NCBI GenBank assembly: GCA_020740775.1
Contig: JAHEWK010000003.1
Coordinates: forward strand, 496,001-560,000
DNA from: Ilyonectria destructans
Lineage: Eukaryota; Ascomycota; Sordariomycetes; Hypocreales; Nectriaceae
Length of the DNA stretch: 64,000 nt
Direction of reading: 5' to 3'
Within the stretch, counting starts at the first letter, position 1. Every line of letters starts with the position of its first letter. Made by a program: the position numbers and the translations under genes. Below the pieces are notes generated by a model. That model did not search any database. It was not told the origin of the DNA and worked only from the letters and a program-made list of their open reading frames with translations. Of this stretch, positions 22,996 through 34,190 are shown in pieces.

Positions 22996-23925
22996 ATGGC
23001 TTCTTCATCGAATAAAGACACACAGGAGACGAGTTACGTTGAGATGGACCACAAGGACGACGCCACGCTGATTGGCAAGCACTGCGAATACGACTACTGC
23101 AACCAGCTCGACTTCCTCCCTTTCTTCTGCCAGTCCTGCCGAAAGACTTTCTGCCTCGACCACCGATCCGAGACATCACATAAATGCACAAACGAGGGTG
23201 CTTGGGCAGAGCGGAAACGCCTGGCGCAGCTGGCCCACCCCTCGATCGGGCAGGGCAAGGTGCTGCGCGACAAGGTCTCGCAGAAGCCGTGTGCATCGCC
23301 GGTCTGTAAGACAGTCGTTGGGACATCCTTAACGCCTGGGGTGCACTGTCAAACGTGCAACCGCGACTATTGTTTGAAGCATCGATTAAAGGAGGATCAC
23401 GACTGCAGCAATTTGGTTCCCATCGGAGCCCGACCGGCGCAGTTTGATGTTGGCCAGAAGACCAAATCAGCTTTCGACAAGCTGCGCGCATGGGGTACGG
23501 CGAAGAAAGAACAAGCTGGTAGAGCACTGCCAAAACCGAAGCCCAGCTCCGCCGCCGCTCGGCTGGTCGCTGTGAACAAGCTCAAGAAATCAGCCAAGGG
23601 CGACGACAAGGTGCCTGTGGAGAAGAGAGTCTACATCTACGTGGAGGCAGAGGCAGAAACTGCAAAGGCAAAGTTTCCCAAGGGGGAGTTCTTCTTCTCT
23701 AAGGATTGGGTGGTTGGCCGAGTGTTGGATGCAGCGGCCAAGGGTCTCCAGGTGCAGAACATCAACAACCAGAGCACTGATGAACGGAATAAGCTACGGG
23801 TGTTTCATGTGGAGGGAGGAAGGCTTCTAGAGTTCAATGAGAAGGTCGAAACGGCGTTGCAGAGCGGGAACACGGTGGTATTGCTGAGGGGCGTTGGTCC
23901 TCCTCCTGATCTAATTGATGTTTGA
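22996..23925 (+). CDS. AN1-type zinc finger protein, Cuz1/ZFAND1-like
   Basis: A single exon of 309 residues. Two AN1 zinc fingers lie at about 29-64 (CEYDYCNQLDFLPFFC..C) and about 99-136 (CASPVC...CQTCNRDYCLKH), each with the C2-C2-C2-H pattern. The middle is Lys/Ala-rich. The C-terminal third (from KRVYIYVEAEAE) has the shape of the ubiquitin-like domain of Cuz1/ZFAND1. In yeast and animals this protein links Cdc48/p97 to the proteasome and protects cells against arsenite by clearing damaged proteins from stress granules. A rival assignment to other AN1 proteins such as ZFAND2 is less likely, because those have C-terminal ubiquitin-interacting motifs rather than a UBL. Confidence 0.88.
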   Translation: MASSSNKDTQETSYVEMDHKDDATLIGKHCEYDYCNQLDFLPFFCQSCRKTFCLDHRSETSHKCTNEGAWAERKRLAQLAHPSIGQGKVLRDKVSQKPCASPVCKTVVGTSLTPGVHCQTCNRDYCLKHRLKEDHDCSNLVPIGARPAQFDVGQKTKSAFDKLRAWGTAKKEQAGRALPKPKPSSAAARLVAVNKLKKSAKGDDKVPVEKRVYIYVEAEAETAKAKFPKGEFFFSKDWVVGRVLDAAAKGLQVQNINNQSTDERNKLRVFHVEGGRLLEFNEKVETALQSGNTVVLLRGVGPPPDLIDV

Positions 23926-24301
23926 GGCGAGCCCATGACGAAGCGACATAGATGCATTGTCTGGCGTTGGGGGATATTGATACCGATGTGATGTCCATTG
24001 TCACATGTGACTAGGCAGATAGCGAAGCTGGTGATGTTAAAGTTTACTACGTTTTTCAGACATCATCTAAGGGCCTTGGAGAAGAATCCGAAAGATGCCA
24101 TACCGCGTCTGCACTTGGAGGACCACGGGAGAGCCATGCATATATGCGGATTAACACCAATACCCGGATAAATGCATAGACATGAAATTGTATCACGTGC
24201 TTTCGTGTGCGTTCGTGTCGGCTCGCGCTCAATGACGGCACTGCCTGCGCTTCCCGAACCAGCAGGCGTGAAAATGCGTCACACCGATATTGGGGGATAG
24301 A
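23926..24301. other. Intergenic region upstream of rad4
   Basis: 376 bases between two genes in the same direction, holding a terminator and the rad4 promoter. No specific element was recognised. Confidence 0.5.
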
Positions 24302-27300
24302 ATGCCTCCTCTTGTACCGCGCAAACGACTGCGTGAGTCGCCGCCTGCAGGAGAGAAAAGGCCTACCAAATCTGCAAGGGGAAAGGCCAGCGCGGAACAG
24401 CGCAAGGCGACTCTGTACGACGACCTAGATGCAACTGCGACTCCACTGTCCTCAAAGAACTCGAATTCCATTCTTCAAAATTTCGGCAATGATGACGACG
24501 ACGATGAGAGCTCTTTGACGTCACTTTCCGATGAAGAATTTGAAGATGTTGTACCACCAAAGCAGACCCCAGAGGACGACTCCGGAGATGATGAAGACAT
24601 CGAGTTTGAAGATGTCGAGGCCCCTGCTGCACCTATCCCGGATGCGCCGGTTGGGACTGGCGACTTGGAGCTGACTCTGATCAAAGATACCAGAATATCT
24701 TTGATTAACGCATTTGGTGATAAAAAGGGACGCACCAAACGAGAGAAACAGGTTCGCAATGCTACTCACTGTGTCCATGTCCTGTTGCTGTTGTGGCACA
24801 ACGCTCTCCGGAACTCCTGGCTCTGCGATCCAGAAGTACAAGCAACGATGATTTCCCACCTTCCGCCTAAGCTGTGGGACGAGGTTGATCGCTGGAGCCG
24901 GAACAGTGGTCTAACACAGCAACCTGTCGCAAAGCCGCCCGCTAAAGGTCAGAGGAAGACAAAAGGCAAAGGAAAAACGTCAGTCGACAGAAAATCTCGG
25001 GATTGGGGAGCAGGAGCAGAGAGACTTGAGGAGGGAGCTGTTGATATGAGCCATGGTGACCCCCTGTTTCGCCTGATGAAGACCTTGGCCTCTTGGTGGA
25101 AGCAAAGATTTCGGGTAATTGCCCCCGGTCTCAGGAAGTGGGGTTACATGTCTCTTGAGAGGCTTGATCGACTCTGCAAGGCTCAGGAAGCTGAAGAGCA
25201 TGACCCAGAGAGATTTGGGGAGCGAATAAGCAACTTGGAGGACTTTCGCCAGTCTGCTCGGAATTGCGCGGGAAGCCGAGACGTGGGCGCTCAGCTCTTC
25301 ACGGCATTGCTTCGAGGGCTAGGACTTGAGGCACGGATGGTTGCCAACCTTCAGACCATGGGATTCGGTTGGAACAAGCTGGAAGACGCTGAGCTTGAGA
25401 AGGAAGACGGCTCGGCCGATGGACATTCGACGCCCGAGAAGGGCAAGGAAAAGGAAACATTGACGAATAAGAGCAAAGGAAAACAGCCACCCAAGAAAGC
25501 AGAGAAGAAGAATGCTGGGAAGCCGACAAGACCTACTAGGGCGAAGAAAGAGAACAAAACTGTGGCCTTGAGCGATTCAGACGAGCTGGGTTTGGAATAC
25601 AAAGACACCGACGACGAGTCTGTCGTGGAACTGAAAGTTACACCTAGGAAGGGGTCAACCCCCGTGAAGAAGTACGACGCCGACCTGGAATTTCCTCATT
25701 ACTGGACCGAAGTCCTGTCACCAATCACCAACAAGTATCTGCCCGTCGATGTCTTGACCAAGAATGCGATTGGGACAAATAGAGATATCATCGAGTCTTT
25801 CGAACCACGTGGTGCCAAGGCAGACAAGGCACGGCAAGTGATGGCATACATCATGGGGTATTCACAAGATGGAACAGCTAAAGATGTTACGATTCGGTAT
25901 CTGAGGCGAAACATGTTTCCTGGACGGACGAAAGGCGTGAGGATGGTCCCAGAAAAGGTTCCGGTTTATAATCGCCATGGAAAGGTGAAGCGATACGAGC
26001 AGTTCGACTGGTTTAAAACTGCGGTTTCTGGATACCGGAGGGGTACCAAGAGACATCCCATTACGGAGCTCGACGAAATCGAAGACGCTACGGATTTGAA
26101 GCCTGCGAAGCCAGAGAAGAAAGAAATCAAAGAGGGCCAAGAGACACTGCAATACTACAAACAGTCCAAGGAATTCGCCCTTGAGCGCCACTTCAAACGA
26201 GAAGAGGCTCTGAAGCCGGGAGCAGTGCCCGTCAAAGTCTTCAAAAACAAAGCCAAGGGTGGGATGATGGAGGAAGAAAATGTCTTTCTCCGTAGCGACG
26301 TTGTGCAAGTGAAGAGCGCCGAAACATGGCACAAGCAAGGAAGGGCACCCGTTCAAGGAGAACAGCCCCTGAAGAGGGTCCCTTACCGTGCAGCCACCAC
26401 CAACCGACGGCGGGAGATTATGGAGGCAGAGGCTGCAACAGGAGCGAAGGTCCTTCAGGGTCTTTTTAGTCTTGAGCAAACGGATTGGATCATCCCGCCG
26501 CCGATCAAAGACGGAGTCATTCCCAAGAATGAATATGGGTACCTGCTAATGTCCCATCTTGCCGTGTACATGCTAATATCAAATAGGAACATTGACCTGT
26601 TTGCAAAGCATATGTGTCCACAGGGCGCTGTGCATGTTCCATATCGTGGGACGACGCGGGTTTGCAAGAAACTCCAGATCGATTATGCCGAAGCAGTTGT
26701 GGATTTCGAGTTTGGGCATCGTATGGCCGTTCCGGTTATCCAAGGCGTTGTCATTGCAGAGGAGAATTATGACATTCTCATGGAAGAGCTTGAAAAGGCC
26801 GAAGCCGAGCGTATTCGAAAGGAAGACGAGAAGCGTCGAAAAGCCGCGCTGGCCCAGTGGAGAAGGTTCCTCATGGGGATGCGGATTGCTGAGAGGATTC
26901 GACAGGAATATGGAGAGATCGACGACCGGGTTTCAGTGTTTGGGCATAGTAGGGATGCTTTACACGGTAATCAGCAACCGAAAGTCCACGACGAAGATAC
27001 GGCAGGCGGATTTCTACCCGAAGGATACGAAGAAGACGAGGAGGTTGAGGGGCCAGCACATCATGCCTCTAGTTTCTTCCCAGCCGTTGACGAGGAAGAT
27101 GACGGAGATGACGGCCTCGTGATGGAAGAGAACAGGGAAGCCCAGGAAAATGAGGAGGCCGAGGCTGAGGTTGAGGCGGATGTGGAGGCAGATAATGCAG
27201 CTGAAACATGGCAAACGAGCGCGAGACAGGGTAAGGGCTCAGGGAAACAACCGCAAAGGGGGCGTTTAGCACTGCGGCGGTCAACGAGGAGCCGGAGGAC

Positions 27301-27403
27301 AGTGGTCAAGGAAGATGACGAAGGCCAGAATATTGATGGCGAGGATGACGACGAGGACCATAAGATGCAAGACGCCTCTGTTGACTCCTACGAGGACGAA
27401 TAG
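24302..27403 (+). CDS. rad4: DNA damage recognition protein Rad4/XPC
   Basis: Exons 24302-26538 and 26587-27403 give 1017 residues. The 48-bp intron (GTACCT..AAATAG, with two TGCTAAT branch candidates) is a multiple of three without a stop, so the unspliced frame also reads through. Splicing restores the conserved KNEYGNIDLF. There is an acidic N-terminus, then a transglutaminase-homology region that includes WWKQRFRVIAPGLRKWGYMS near 263-282 and SRDVGAQLFTALLRGLGLEA near 324-343. BHD1 lies near 618-645 (FALERHFKREEALKPGA), BHD2 follows, and BHD3 is at about 728-800 (WIIPP...GAVHVPYRGTTRVCKKL, FEFGHRMAVPVIQGVVI). The C-terminus is acidic. Rad4 with Rad23 binds helix-distorting lesions and starts global-genome nucleotide excision repair. 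The ATG at 24302 is the first in frame; upstream frame needs a TTG start. Confidence 0.95.
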   Translation: MPPLVPRKRLRESPPAGEKRPTKSARGKASAEQRKATLYDDLDATATPLSSKNSNSILQNFGNDDDDDESSLTSLSDEEFEDVVPPKQTPEDDSGDDEDIEFEDVEAPAAPIPDAPVGTGDLELTLIKDTRISLINAFGDKKGRTKREKQVRNATHCVHVLLLLWHNALRNSWLCDPEVQATMISHLPPKLWDEVDRWSRNSGLTQQPVAKPPAKGQRKTKGKGKTSVDRKSRDWGAGAERLEEGAVDMSHGDPLFRLMKTLASWWKQRFRVIAPGLRKWGYMSLERLDRLCKAQEAEEHDPERFGERISNLEDFRQSARNCAGSRDVGAQLFTALLRGLGLEARMVANLQTMGFGWNKLEDAELEKEDGSADGHSTPEKGKEKETLTNKSKGKQPPKKAEKKNAGKPTRPTRAKKENKTVALSDSDELGLEYKDTDDESVVELKVTPRKGSTPVKKYDADLEFPHYWTEVLSPITNKYLPVDVLTKNAIGTNRDIIESFEPRGAKADKARQVMAYIMGYSQDGTAKDVTIRYLRRNMFPGRTKGVRMVPEKVPVYNRHGKVKRYEQFDWFKTAVSGYRRGTKRHPITELDEIEDATDLKPAKPEKKEIKEGQETLQYYKQSKEFALERHFKREEALKPGAVPVKVFKNKAKGGMMEEENVFLRSDVVQVKSAETWHKQGRAPVQGEQPLKRVPYRAATTNRRREIMEAEAATGAKVLQGLFSLEQTDWIIPPPIKDGVIPKNEYGYLLMSHLAVYMLISNRNIDLFAKHMCPQGAVHVPYRGTTRVCKKLQIDYAEAVVDFEFGHRMAVPVIQGVVIAEENYDILMEELEKAEAERIRKEDEKRRKAALAQWRRFLMGMRIAERIRQEYGEIDDRVSVFGHSRDALHGNQQPKVHDEDTAGGFLPEGYEEDEEVEGPAHHASSFFPAVDEEDDGDDGLVMEENREAQENEEAEAEVEADVEADNAAETWQTSARQGKGSGKQPQRGRLALRRSTRSRRTVVKEDDEGQNIDGEDDDEDHKMQDASVDSYEDE

Positions 27404-30400
27404 TTCTAGAACCAGGTCCAGCAGGCACTCGGGTTGACAACTCGCCACACTCAATGGGATCTATCTGACTTGTCACAATTGTCTAGACTAGCATTGACTA
27501 AGAAGGACCGATGAGTTACAGAAGCTAATGCAAATAACAATGATTGATTCCATAAGCTGCATGGAGGAATTTGCAAAATGTTGTGGGAAGTTGGATTAGT
27601 GAACTCGGCGTAGGATAGCCTGATTTCGGTCAAGGTTGTCTCATTCTTGGCTGAATCTTGACTCGTGAAATATATAGTGCCCTCTATTGAGCCGCCATAT
27701 TTATGCGTTGGCCGTCGGTGGCTGGTGGACTCAGCCATGTTTTCTTTGTGAGACATTCTAATGCGGGAAGACAGCCTAGATTGCAACGTCGAGGCCTGAG
27801 CGGACATCGGATGAGGAGTAATGCATATACGCTGCAGCATGTCTCTTTACATCTGGGCCACGCCGGCTTCGGTATTACCGGAGACCGCGGAAGACTAGAA
27901 CAGGTGTGGATGGGCGTGGGCCGTGGGCCGTGGCCTAGGAGATCAAACTTCAGAGGGGGCCGAACGGATCCGCACAGGAACCGCTTGTCTGGTTCCAGTG
28001 GCGGCGACATGTGGCTGGGCGTCCTGTTACGAAGCTGCACAAAGGGATTGTTTTGGCGGTTTTGGCGTCATGGGATTGTCATGGTCATCCATGGATGGCT
28101 GAGTTGGGTTGATGGGTGGCATGTGCGACTGCCGATGGGAATCAGGTTGAAAGGCATCCGGGCTATCCATGCCGTGGACCAGAATTAGCTTGAAGAATTG
28201 GTTGACGATGATGGTGTTGATGACGATTGGGGGCGGGGATGGACCGATCTGGCGGGTGTGACATGGTGGAAGACAGTGGGCACGGCTGCTATACTAAGCT
28301 CTGCTATTGCTATTCCCTGTCACGGCCAGGTGGTTATCCACTATATTCTAGGCCTGGGCCGGAGCTTGAATGAAAGGCGGCTAGCTGCTATTCATCCGTC
28401 TCATCGAGACGGCGTGGCACCAGTTCTCCCACATTGCCTGCATTGGCGTTTGCCACTGTGAGCAAACAAAGGCTCTTGAGCAAACCATGAAGGAGAAAAC
28501 TAGCAGTGAGAAGTGACAGATGGTTGCTGCAGCCGTACCCATGCGGCATCGCATCCACGCCGTGGGCCGTTGGTGGTTGGTCACCCCATCGGTGGGAAGC
28601 GCCTCGGGGCTGGCCGAGCATCTGCCATGGGCCCAAAAGCGGCATCCCGCATGGGCGAACCGTGAGGCTTCCATCCTGGGACGACACGACATGAGATTGA
28701 CCTTGTGACTTGAGTGTGACGGTGAGTCCGTCGAGCCCAATGAGCCGCCCGGCGAAGGGGGGTCGCGCAAACGCAATTCCGCAAAAAAGATGAACGAACG
28801 TGTATCCCTCGCATGCCGCGTCCATTTGCTCCATCGCCGAGCATTTCGCATGGGGTCGATCGCTTCCAAGTCTATTCGGAACCGTTGGTAGCTCGCAGCT
28901 TCACTCGCTATCGGTTCCGCACCCAGCAGCACTCCCGCAGCCGCACCTGCGCAGCGCCCCCCATCATCGCCCGTCATCGCCCATCAGCCGCCGCCGCGGC
29001 GCCGCGGTCACGGTCGAGCGAGGGCGGACTGGCGACATTCTTCATCTGCCTCGTCTCGCCGCTCTTTTGTTTGCTTCGACCTGGCGTGCGCCTCCTGTAA
29101 GCCAGATGCTAGCCTGAGTCTCTGGGGCGAAACATACATACGCCGACAGGCCACCCCCATCCGAAGGAGCAGGGACTAAAACGCCATTCCGGTCCGGCCA
29201 GCAAACTGAGGGTCTGTTCGGGATCCAACGTCGGCACCTGCACACAGAAACGAAGCGTCCCCTTCTCCCCGGGATCTACGCCGGGATCGAGATAATCTGT
29301 CACTGGTGCCTGTGTGCGGCCGTCCGTGAATAGGAGTGCCGAGAGTTGAGAAGAAGCGTGTGTGGCTGGAGTTGTGCCGTGTGCTTGTGTTGTTGCGGTT
29401 GCGAGAGGTGCATTCCTGCACATTCAACGCCCAGTGTCTTACCTTACTTGCTTGCCGTCGAGCCTACCCGATTGCCCACCTGCGTCTAGGTTGTTCGGGT
29501 AAGGAGGTGGCTTTAAAGACGGTCAAGGCGTCGATGGCATCTGGCAAGACAAGTTTCCTGGTTTAAAAGAATTTGTCGCTTCCTGTTTCAACAACAAACA
29601 GTATCGACACCGGCCGCCTAGGACGCAAGCGAGTTATTCGTCCTCCTGAAGCACCACCGAGTCTCGAGTCTCGACCATCGAGCACCGGGCATCGAATCCT
29701 GGGAACCGAGGCCCTCGTCATCTTTCGTAGAGGACCTTCTTTGATTGTAAGTGCATTTATTCTTTCCAATTCAGTGGAGAGGGAGAGGAAGCGAGAAGGG
29801 GAGGGCAGGGGAGAGGAGGGCGAGGTGAGAGGCCCTCCTCCCAGCCACCCCTCAACAATGCTCGGGGCTCGTCAATGTTTGCTCCATCAGCGGGCATTTG
29901 CATCCAATCGACCCGACAGCGTTGCCCCTTAACCAGGAGAGCTATCCACGAGAAGCGCTGGCGGCTCGCCCGTTTCCAGGAGGTTGTTGCCAGCTGCAAG
30001 TGCCCTGCCAACTGCCAACTGGTGACGGGGCGTCAATCACTCGGCCGGGCAGCTGGCCGGCCCAATACGTCCAACATTGACTCCCTACATCTGCCTGCCA
30101 CCTGAAAATGGATTCCTTCCCCCTTCCGCCCTCGCCTGTTCTATTGTTCCTCCGTCTCTACCTGGCTATTCACTCGTGCAGTGAAGCAGCTGCTGTCTGC
30201 CTGCTGCGTGGTCCTCCTGCACCTCGAGCATGCATGCTAAAAGGGTCCAAAGGATGCCGGCCGTCCTTGACTTTCACATCCATCTCCTCCAAACACACTT
30301 TTCTAATCTGTCGCGGCGCGAAAACAGCGACGGAATCTATAAAGACACACGAGATCCCGAACCACGTCGCAATATTCCCCGGCGCCTTGCCCACCGTCTC

Positions 30401-30445
30401 AAGAAGACTCTTTGCAGACAAACGAGCCCTCTTCGGCCCCGAACC
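27404..30445. other. 3 kb gap upstream of the RBR ligase gene
   Basis: Contains the rad4 3' end and a long upstream region of the RBR gene. Open frames such as 27703-28188 (+) and 28381-28977 (-) show no recognisable domain and overlap antisense frames, so I do not call them genes. An in-frame ATG at 30230 could extend the RBR protein by 72 residues. Confidence 0.45.
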
Positions 30446-33425
30446 ATGGACACTAAGCCCGACTCAAATGCTCAAGATGGCTGCATCCAAGCCGTCACCT
30501 CTCTCTTTCCCGACATTTGCCTGGAATACCTCGACACCCTCGCTGCTCCCCTGCTCTACAACTCCGAAGCGGTCATCAACCAGATCATCGACCTTGTCGA
30601 GGCCGGTACCTCATACGCCAGACGTCCCCAAGTCAAGATTCTCAAGCGAAAGCGAGACGACGATGACGAAGACGACGACGAAGATGAGGTTTCCGATGCG
30701 AAGCGCAAGTACGGCAGCCCATCTCGAGCAGAGACGTCTCTCACCAATCGCCAAATGATGACAGTGTAAGTTCCTCGATTCCCCTCGCCTGTCCTAGGGT
30801 TTGAGTCACCACGACGCCATGAATGTACCCTTAAGGTCCCTTACTGTCCCTTTGGCCCAACCTCAGGCCCAACAGAACACACTCTACCCTGATGATACAT
30901 TTGGAGGCTGACTTAAGAGTAGGAGAAAATTGATTACCGGGGACTTTCCCCTTGTCTCCTCCAAGGATGTGCAGAGGCTCTTGACTGAGCACGGTATGAA
31001 CCTCATGCCAGCATATCTCGCCCTACACGAAATCGTCTCTAGTGGAGATCAAGCCGCCAGAAATTTGACGCTGAAGAAGCGCCCGAGTATCCAAGAGGCA
31101 CCATACAGACCAGAGAACATCGACGGAACTATTAATAAGAGCAAGAACGAAGCCGAAAAGGATATGCTCAAAGAGCTCCGTGCAGCTCGATTGATTCGAG
31201 CCTCGCTCTTGGACAAGAAGCAAAAAGAAGTCAAGGCCAAGGAGGCGGAAAAGAAGGACTACGAGCAGGCCAAGGCTCGTGGCCTCTTGATGGAGTGCGA
31301 ATGTTGCTTCGCCGAGTTTACCGTGAACCGCCTTGTGCATTGCGATGGAGAGGTATCCCATGTTAGTTGTATACCATGCATGTGTTGGTGACCATGAGCT
31401 GACAATTCTAGTGGTTCTGTAATGACTGCGCACGCCGCAACGCTGAGACACTGATTGGTCTGTCCAAGTACGAAATGTCGTGCATGTCGATGGATGACTG
31501 CGAGGCGGGCTTCTCTCGAACGCAGCGGACTAAGTTTTTGGACAAGAAGCTCATCAAGGCATTGGACCAAATCGAACAGGAGGCCGTCCTGCGCATGGCC
31601 GGGATCGAGAACCTGGCGAGCTGCCCCTTTTGCCCATTTGCAGCCGAGTACCCGCCTGTCGAAGACAATCGAGAATTTCGTTGCGAGAACCCTACCTGTC
31701 AAATCGTTAGCTGTCGCCTCTGCAATGCCCATACTCACATCCCCAAGACCTGCGCAGAAGCAGCTCTTGAGAGTGGGATTCCGGCGAGACGGGGCATCGA
31801 AGAGGCTATGACGGCGGCGCTGATCAGAAAGTGTAATAAATGTAAGCTTTCTCTCCGGTGATGATGAAACCGACAGTGCTAATTGTTCTCTAGGCAGTAC
31901 TCCATTCATCAAAGAGTCCGGTTGCAACAAGATGAGGTGCACGCGCAGGGGTTGCAAGAACATCCAATGCTATGTTTGCTCTAAGTCTTGCGACTACTCA
32001 CACTTCAACGACCCCGGCCGAGGGGGGAAGGCTGGCAACTGTCCTCTGTTTGACGTCACCGAGAACAGACACGAAGAAGAGATCCGGATTGCCCAGGAAG
32101 AGGCCAAGAAGATCGCCGCAGAGAAGAACCCAGGAGTTAATCTGGAGCTTCTGGACATCAAGATGTCGGACAAGGTCACCGAAGACGACGAACGCCGACG
32201 CCGGAGAGACCCCTACGTCAACCAAAGAGAGCTGTACCTGGACGAAGCCAATAACCTTGGTGCCGAAGTTGAAGCTGCCTTTGCTGGCGTCGGAGTCGGA
32301 GCTGTTGGAGCTGTCGGAGCTGTCGGGGCTGTCGGGGCTGTCGGGGCTGTTGGGGTTGGAGCTCGAGCTGTAGCTGGAGCTCTTGCTGGAATTGTGCCCG
32401 CTTTCAGACCGCAGGTTCAGTTCAGGCAACTACTATACAACGCCCAGGAGCAGGGCTTCCAAGACCAGGATGCAGCTGCTCTTCGTGCGGTTGAGGAGGA
32501 ACTTCAGATCGAGGCAGCCCACGTTCAAGCAGCTGAAGCACACCAAGCAGCTCTGATACAAGAGGCTCGGGTCCAAGTAGCCCAGGGAGTTCAAATACAA
32601 CAAGCTCAGGCAGCCCAGCTTCAGGCTGCCCAGATTCAGGCAGCCCAGGCCCGAGCCCAAGTTCAAGCGGAACTGGCTCAGCTGCCAGACAACTTCGGAC
32701 AAATGATGCAACGGGCTGCACATGATAGAGAACAGCACATCCGGAGACAACAAGACGTCCGTCAGCCGCAGGACCCTGTTCAGCAACTACATAACGAACT
32801 TCAGCAGCTAGAGAACCTAGGACCATATATACCGCAGAGATTAGTGATGGAGCCGCCAAAAAAGCACCGGGGACAACCCCATCATCGTCTCCAGCGACAA
32901 CAGCAGCAGCGACAACAGTTGCCACAAGTCCTACCGCCGCAACCCGTTCAACTGGAACTGCCACAACAGAGACAGATGCCATGCAGACAACTGGCGGCTC
33001 CGACGCAGGCGCCCGTACAACACCAGCACAACCAACAACGGCAACCGCAAATCCGGCGGGAGTATAACGTCTACCAACGGCCTCCACAGGTTGATGTCGT
33101 GAACCTGAGCGGGAATAATAAGAATGCTATGCCAGCCGCGGGACAAAACGCCGTCCAGGGACCACAGCCACAGGCTGGTAACAGGGTGCAAGGCTGGCTC
33201 AACCGCCTCCAAGGGTTCGATCTTGGCTTCGGGCCCTTGCAACGCCTGGATTTCGGTCGCGGCTTTCCCAGTCACGGCAGGGCACAGATACAGGGAGTCC
33301 AACAGGACCTGCTGAACCCATGGATTGATGACCCCGGGGAGCTCCATGTCAGATGGGCGGATCGAGCCGTCCCTTTTGGAGCACGCTACGGAGCGTTGGG
33401 ACAAGCCCCTGGGCAGCAACCCTAA
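30446..33425 (+). CDS. RBR-type E3 ubiquitin ligase, RNF216/TRIAD3-like, with low-complexity tail
   Basis: Four exons (30446-30765, 30923-31361, 31412-31841, 31894-33425) give 906 residues. The N-terminus is partly acidic (DDDDEDDDEDE). RING1 begins near 231 (CECCFAEF...FCNDC), the IBR lies at about 325-370 (CPFC...CENPTC..CRLC) and RING2 at about 394-425 (CNKC...GCNKMRC). The Cys in SGCNKM (about residue 407) matches the catalytic Cys that carries ubiquitin in the RBR hybrid mechanism. Order and spacing recall RNF216. After RING2 come a charged helix, a VGA repeat (about residues 532-550), and an Ala/Gln-rich then Gln/Pro-rich tail of some 300 residues without known domains. Substrates are unknown. 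I start at the ATG in good context; an upstream in-frame ATG at 30230 is possible. Confidence 0.88.
32298..32351. repeat. Coding minisatellite, 6 x 9 bp
   Basis: Six copies of a GGAGCTGTC-like unit (GGA/GGG GCT GTC/GTT) inside the RBR ligase exon 4, translating to Gly-Ala-Val repeats. The unit length keeps frame, so copy-number change would alter only repeat length. Confidence 0.9.
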
Positions 33426-33741
33426 ACTCGGAGTAGAGATCCTCATAACTTCAAGCGTTATCCGTCCTTGGGATAGGAAGTGCGTGAGGGATTGGACGTT
33501 GGACTGGAGATGAGTTACGACTGATATTAGAGCGTTGGCGTCGAGGTTATGACATGTCTTGTATGAGTTTCTTTCCTTCAGTCGGAGACGGAGTTTCTTT
33601 TGCTTAACGATTTCACTTGACAGCTACGTCTAGTCTTTTAATTCATAGGATTTAACCCCAACGCCTTGCTATATGCCCATATCTGTTGAACCGTAGACCC
33701 GTAGAACTGTGAACCCACCATCAAAGCGCCAACTCATTCAT
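33426..33741. other. Convergent intergenic region
   Basis: 316 bases between the 3' ends of the RBR ligase and the Dcc1-like gene. It is too short to hold missing C-terminal exons of Dcc1, and nothing else is seen. Confidence 0.5.
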
Positions 33742-34190
33742 CTATCGGTTCTTCCCGAAGCGCTCATGCCATTTGCCCTTGCTCCCGGTATTCTTCAATC
33801 CTCCACTAGCAGCGCCTGGCGCCTTGTTAGGTACGACCTCGAGCTCGACGGTTTCGCGAATGGTTGAGATAATGGCGATGCCTTGCTCGGGGGAATCGGG
33901 AGTGGCGCAGGGAGTGAGAAGCATGAGGGCGTTGGAGGTATTCTTCTGGCGGAGGGCGTAGGTCTTGTTGGGGGTTTTGAGGAGCGCGGAGGTGTCGGAG
34001 GCTTCAATGGTGAGACTGAGAAGTGTTAGCTTGAAGGAGAAGTCTGCGGGTTGTGGAGGAGAGAGCAGACTCACACGGGAGCATTATCAGATTCTAGGAG
34101 ACTCACGAGCTCCGGAGGCAGCTCGATGAGGCGGTAGCCTGCATCGTTGGGGATGTGGCGGACGGGGATGCCACGAGTTTGACTTGACAT
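33742..34190 (-). CDS. Short Dcc1-like sister chromatid cohesion protein
   Basis: Exons 34190-34075 and 34015-33742 give 129 residues. The intron is GTGAGT..TTCTCAG with a GCTAAC branch site. The core GYRLIELPPELVSLLES, then LTIEASDTSALLKTPNKTYA and LRQKNTSNALMLLTP aligns well by eye with the N-terminal part of Dcc1/DSCC1 (LxLE..L...LE, KTYxL, TSNxLLxxP). That part of Dcc1 forms the trimer with Ctf8 and Ctf18 in the alternative clamp loader for cohesion and replication checkpoint signalling. The protein then has a short linker and ends KGKWHERFGKNR. The C-terminal winged-helix domains of full-length Dcc1 (about 390 residues in man) are missing, and downstream space does not allow them. Identity as Dcc1 is my inference from these motifs. 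Confidence 0.75.

Noticed and set aside
27703..28977. ORFs of 161-198 codons between rad4 and the RBR gene
   Set aside because: No recognisable domain, no splice support, and overlapping frames on the other strand.
32422..33446. Antisense ORFs of 171-221 codons opposite the RBR ligase tail
   Set aside because: They mirror the low-complexity coding repeat sequence; no independent evidence.
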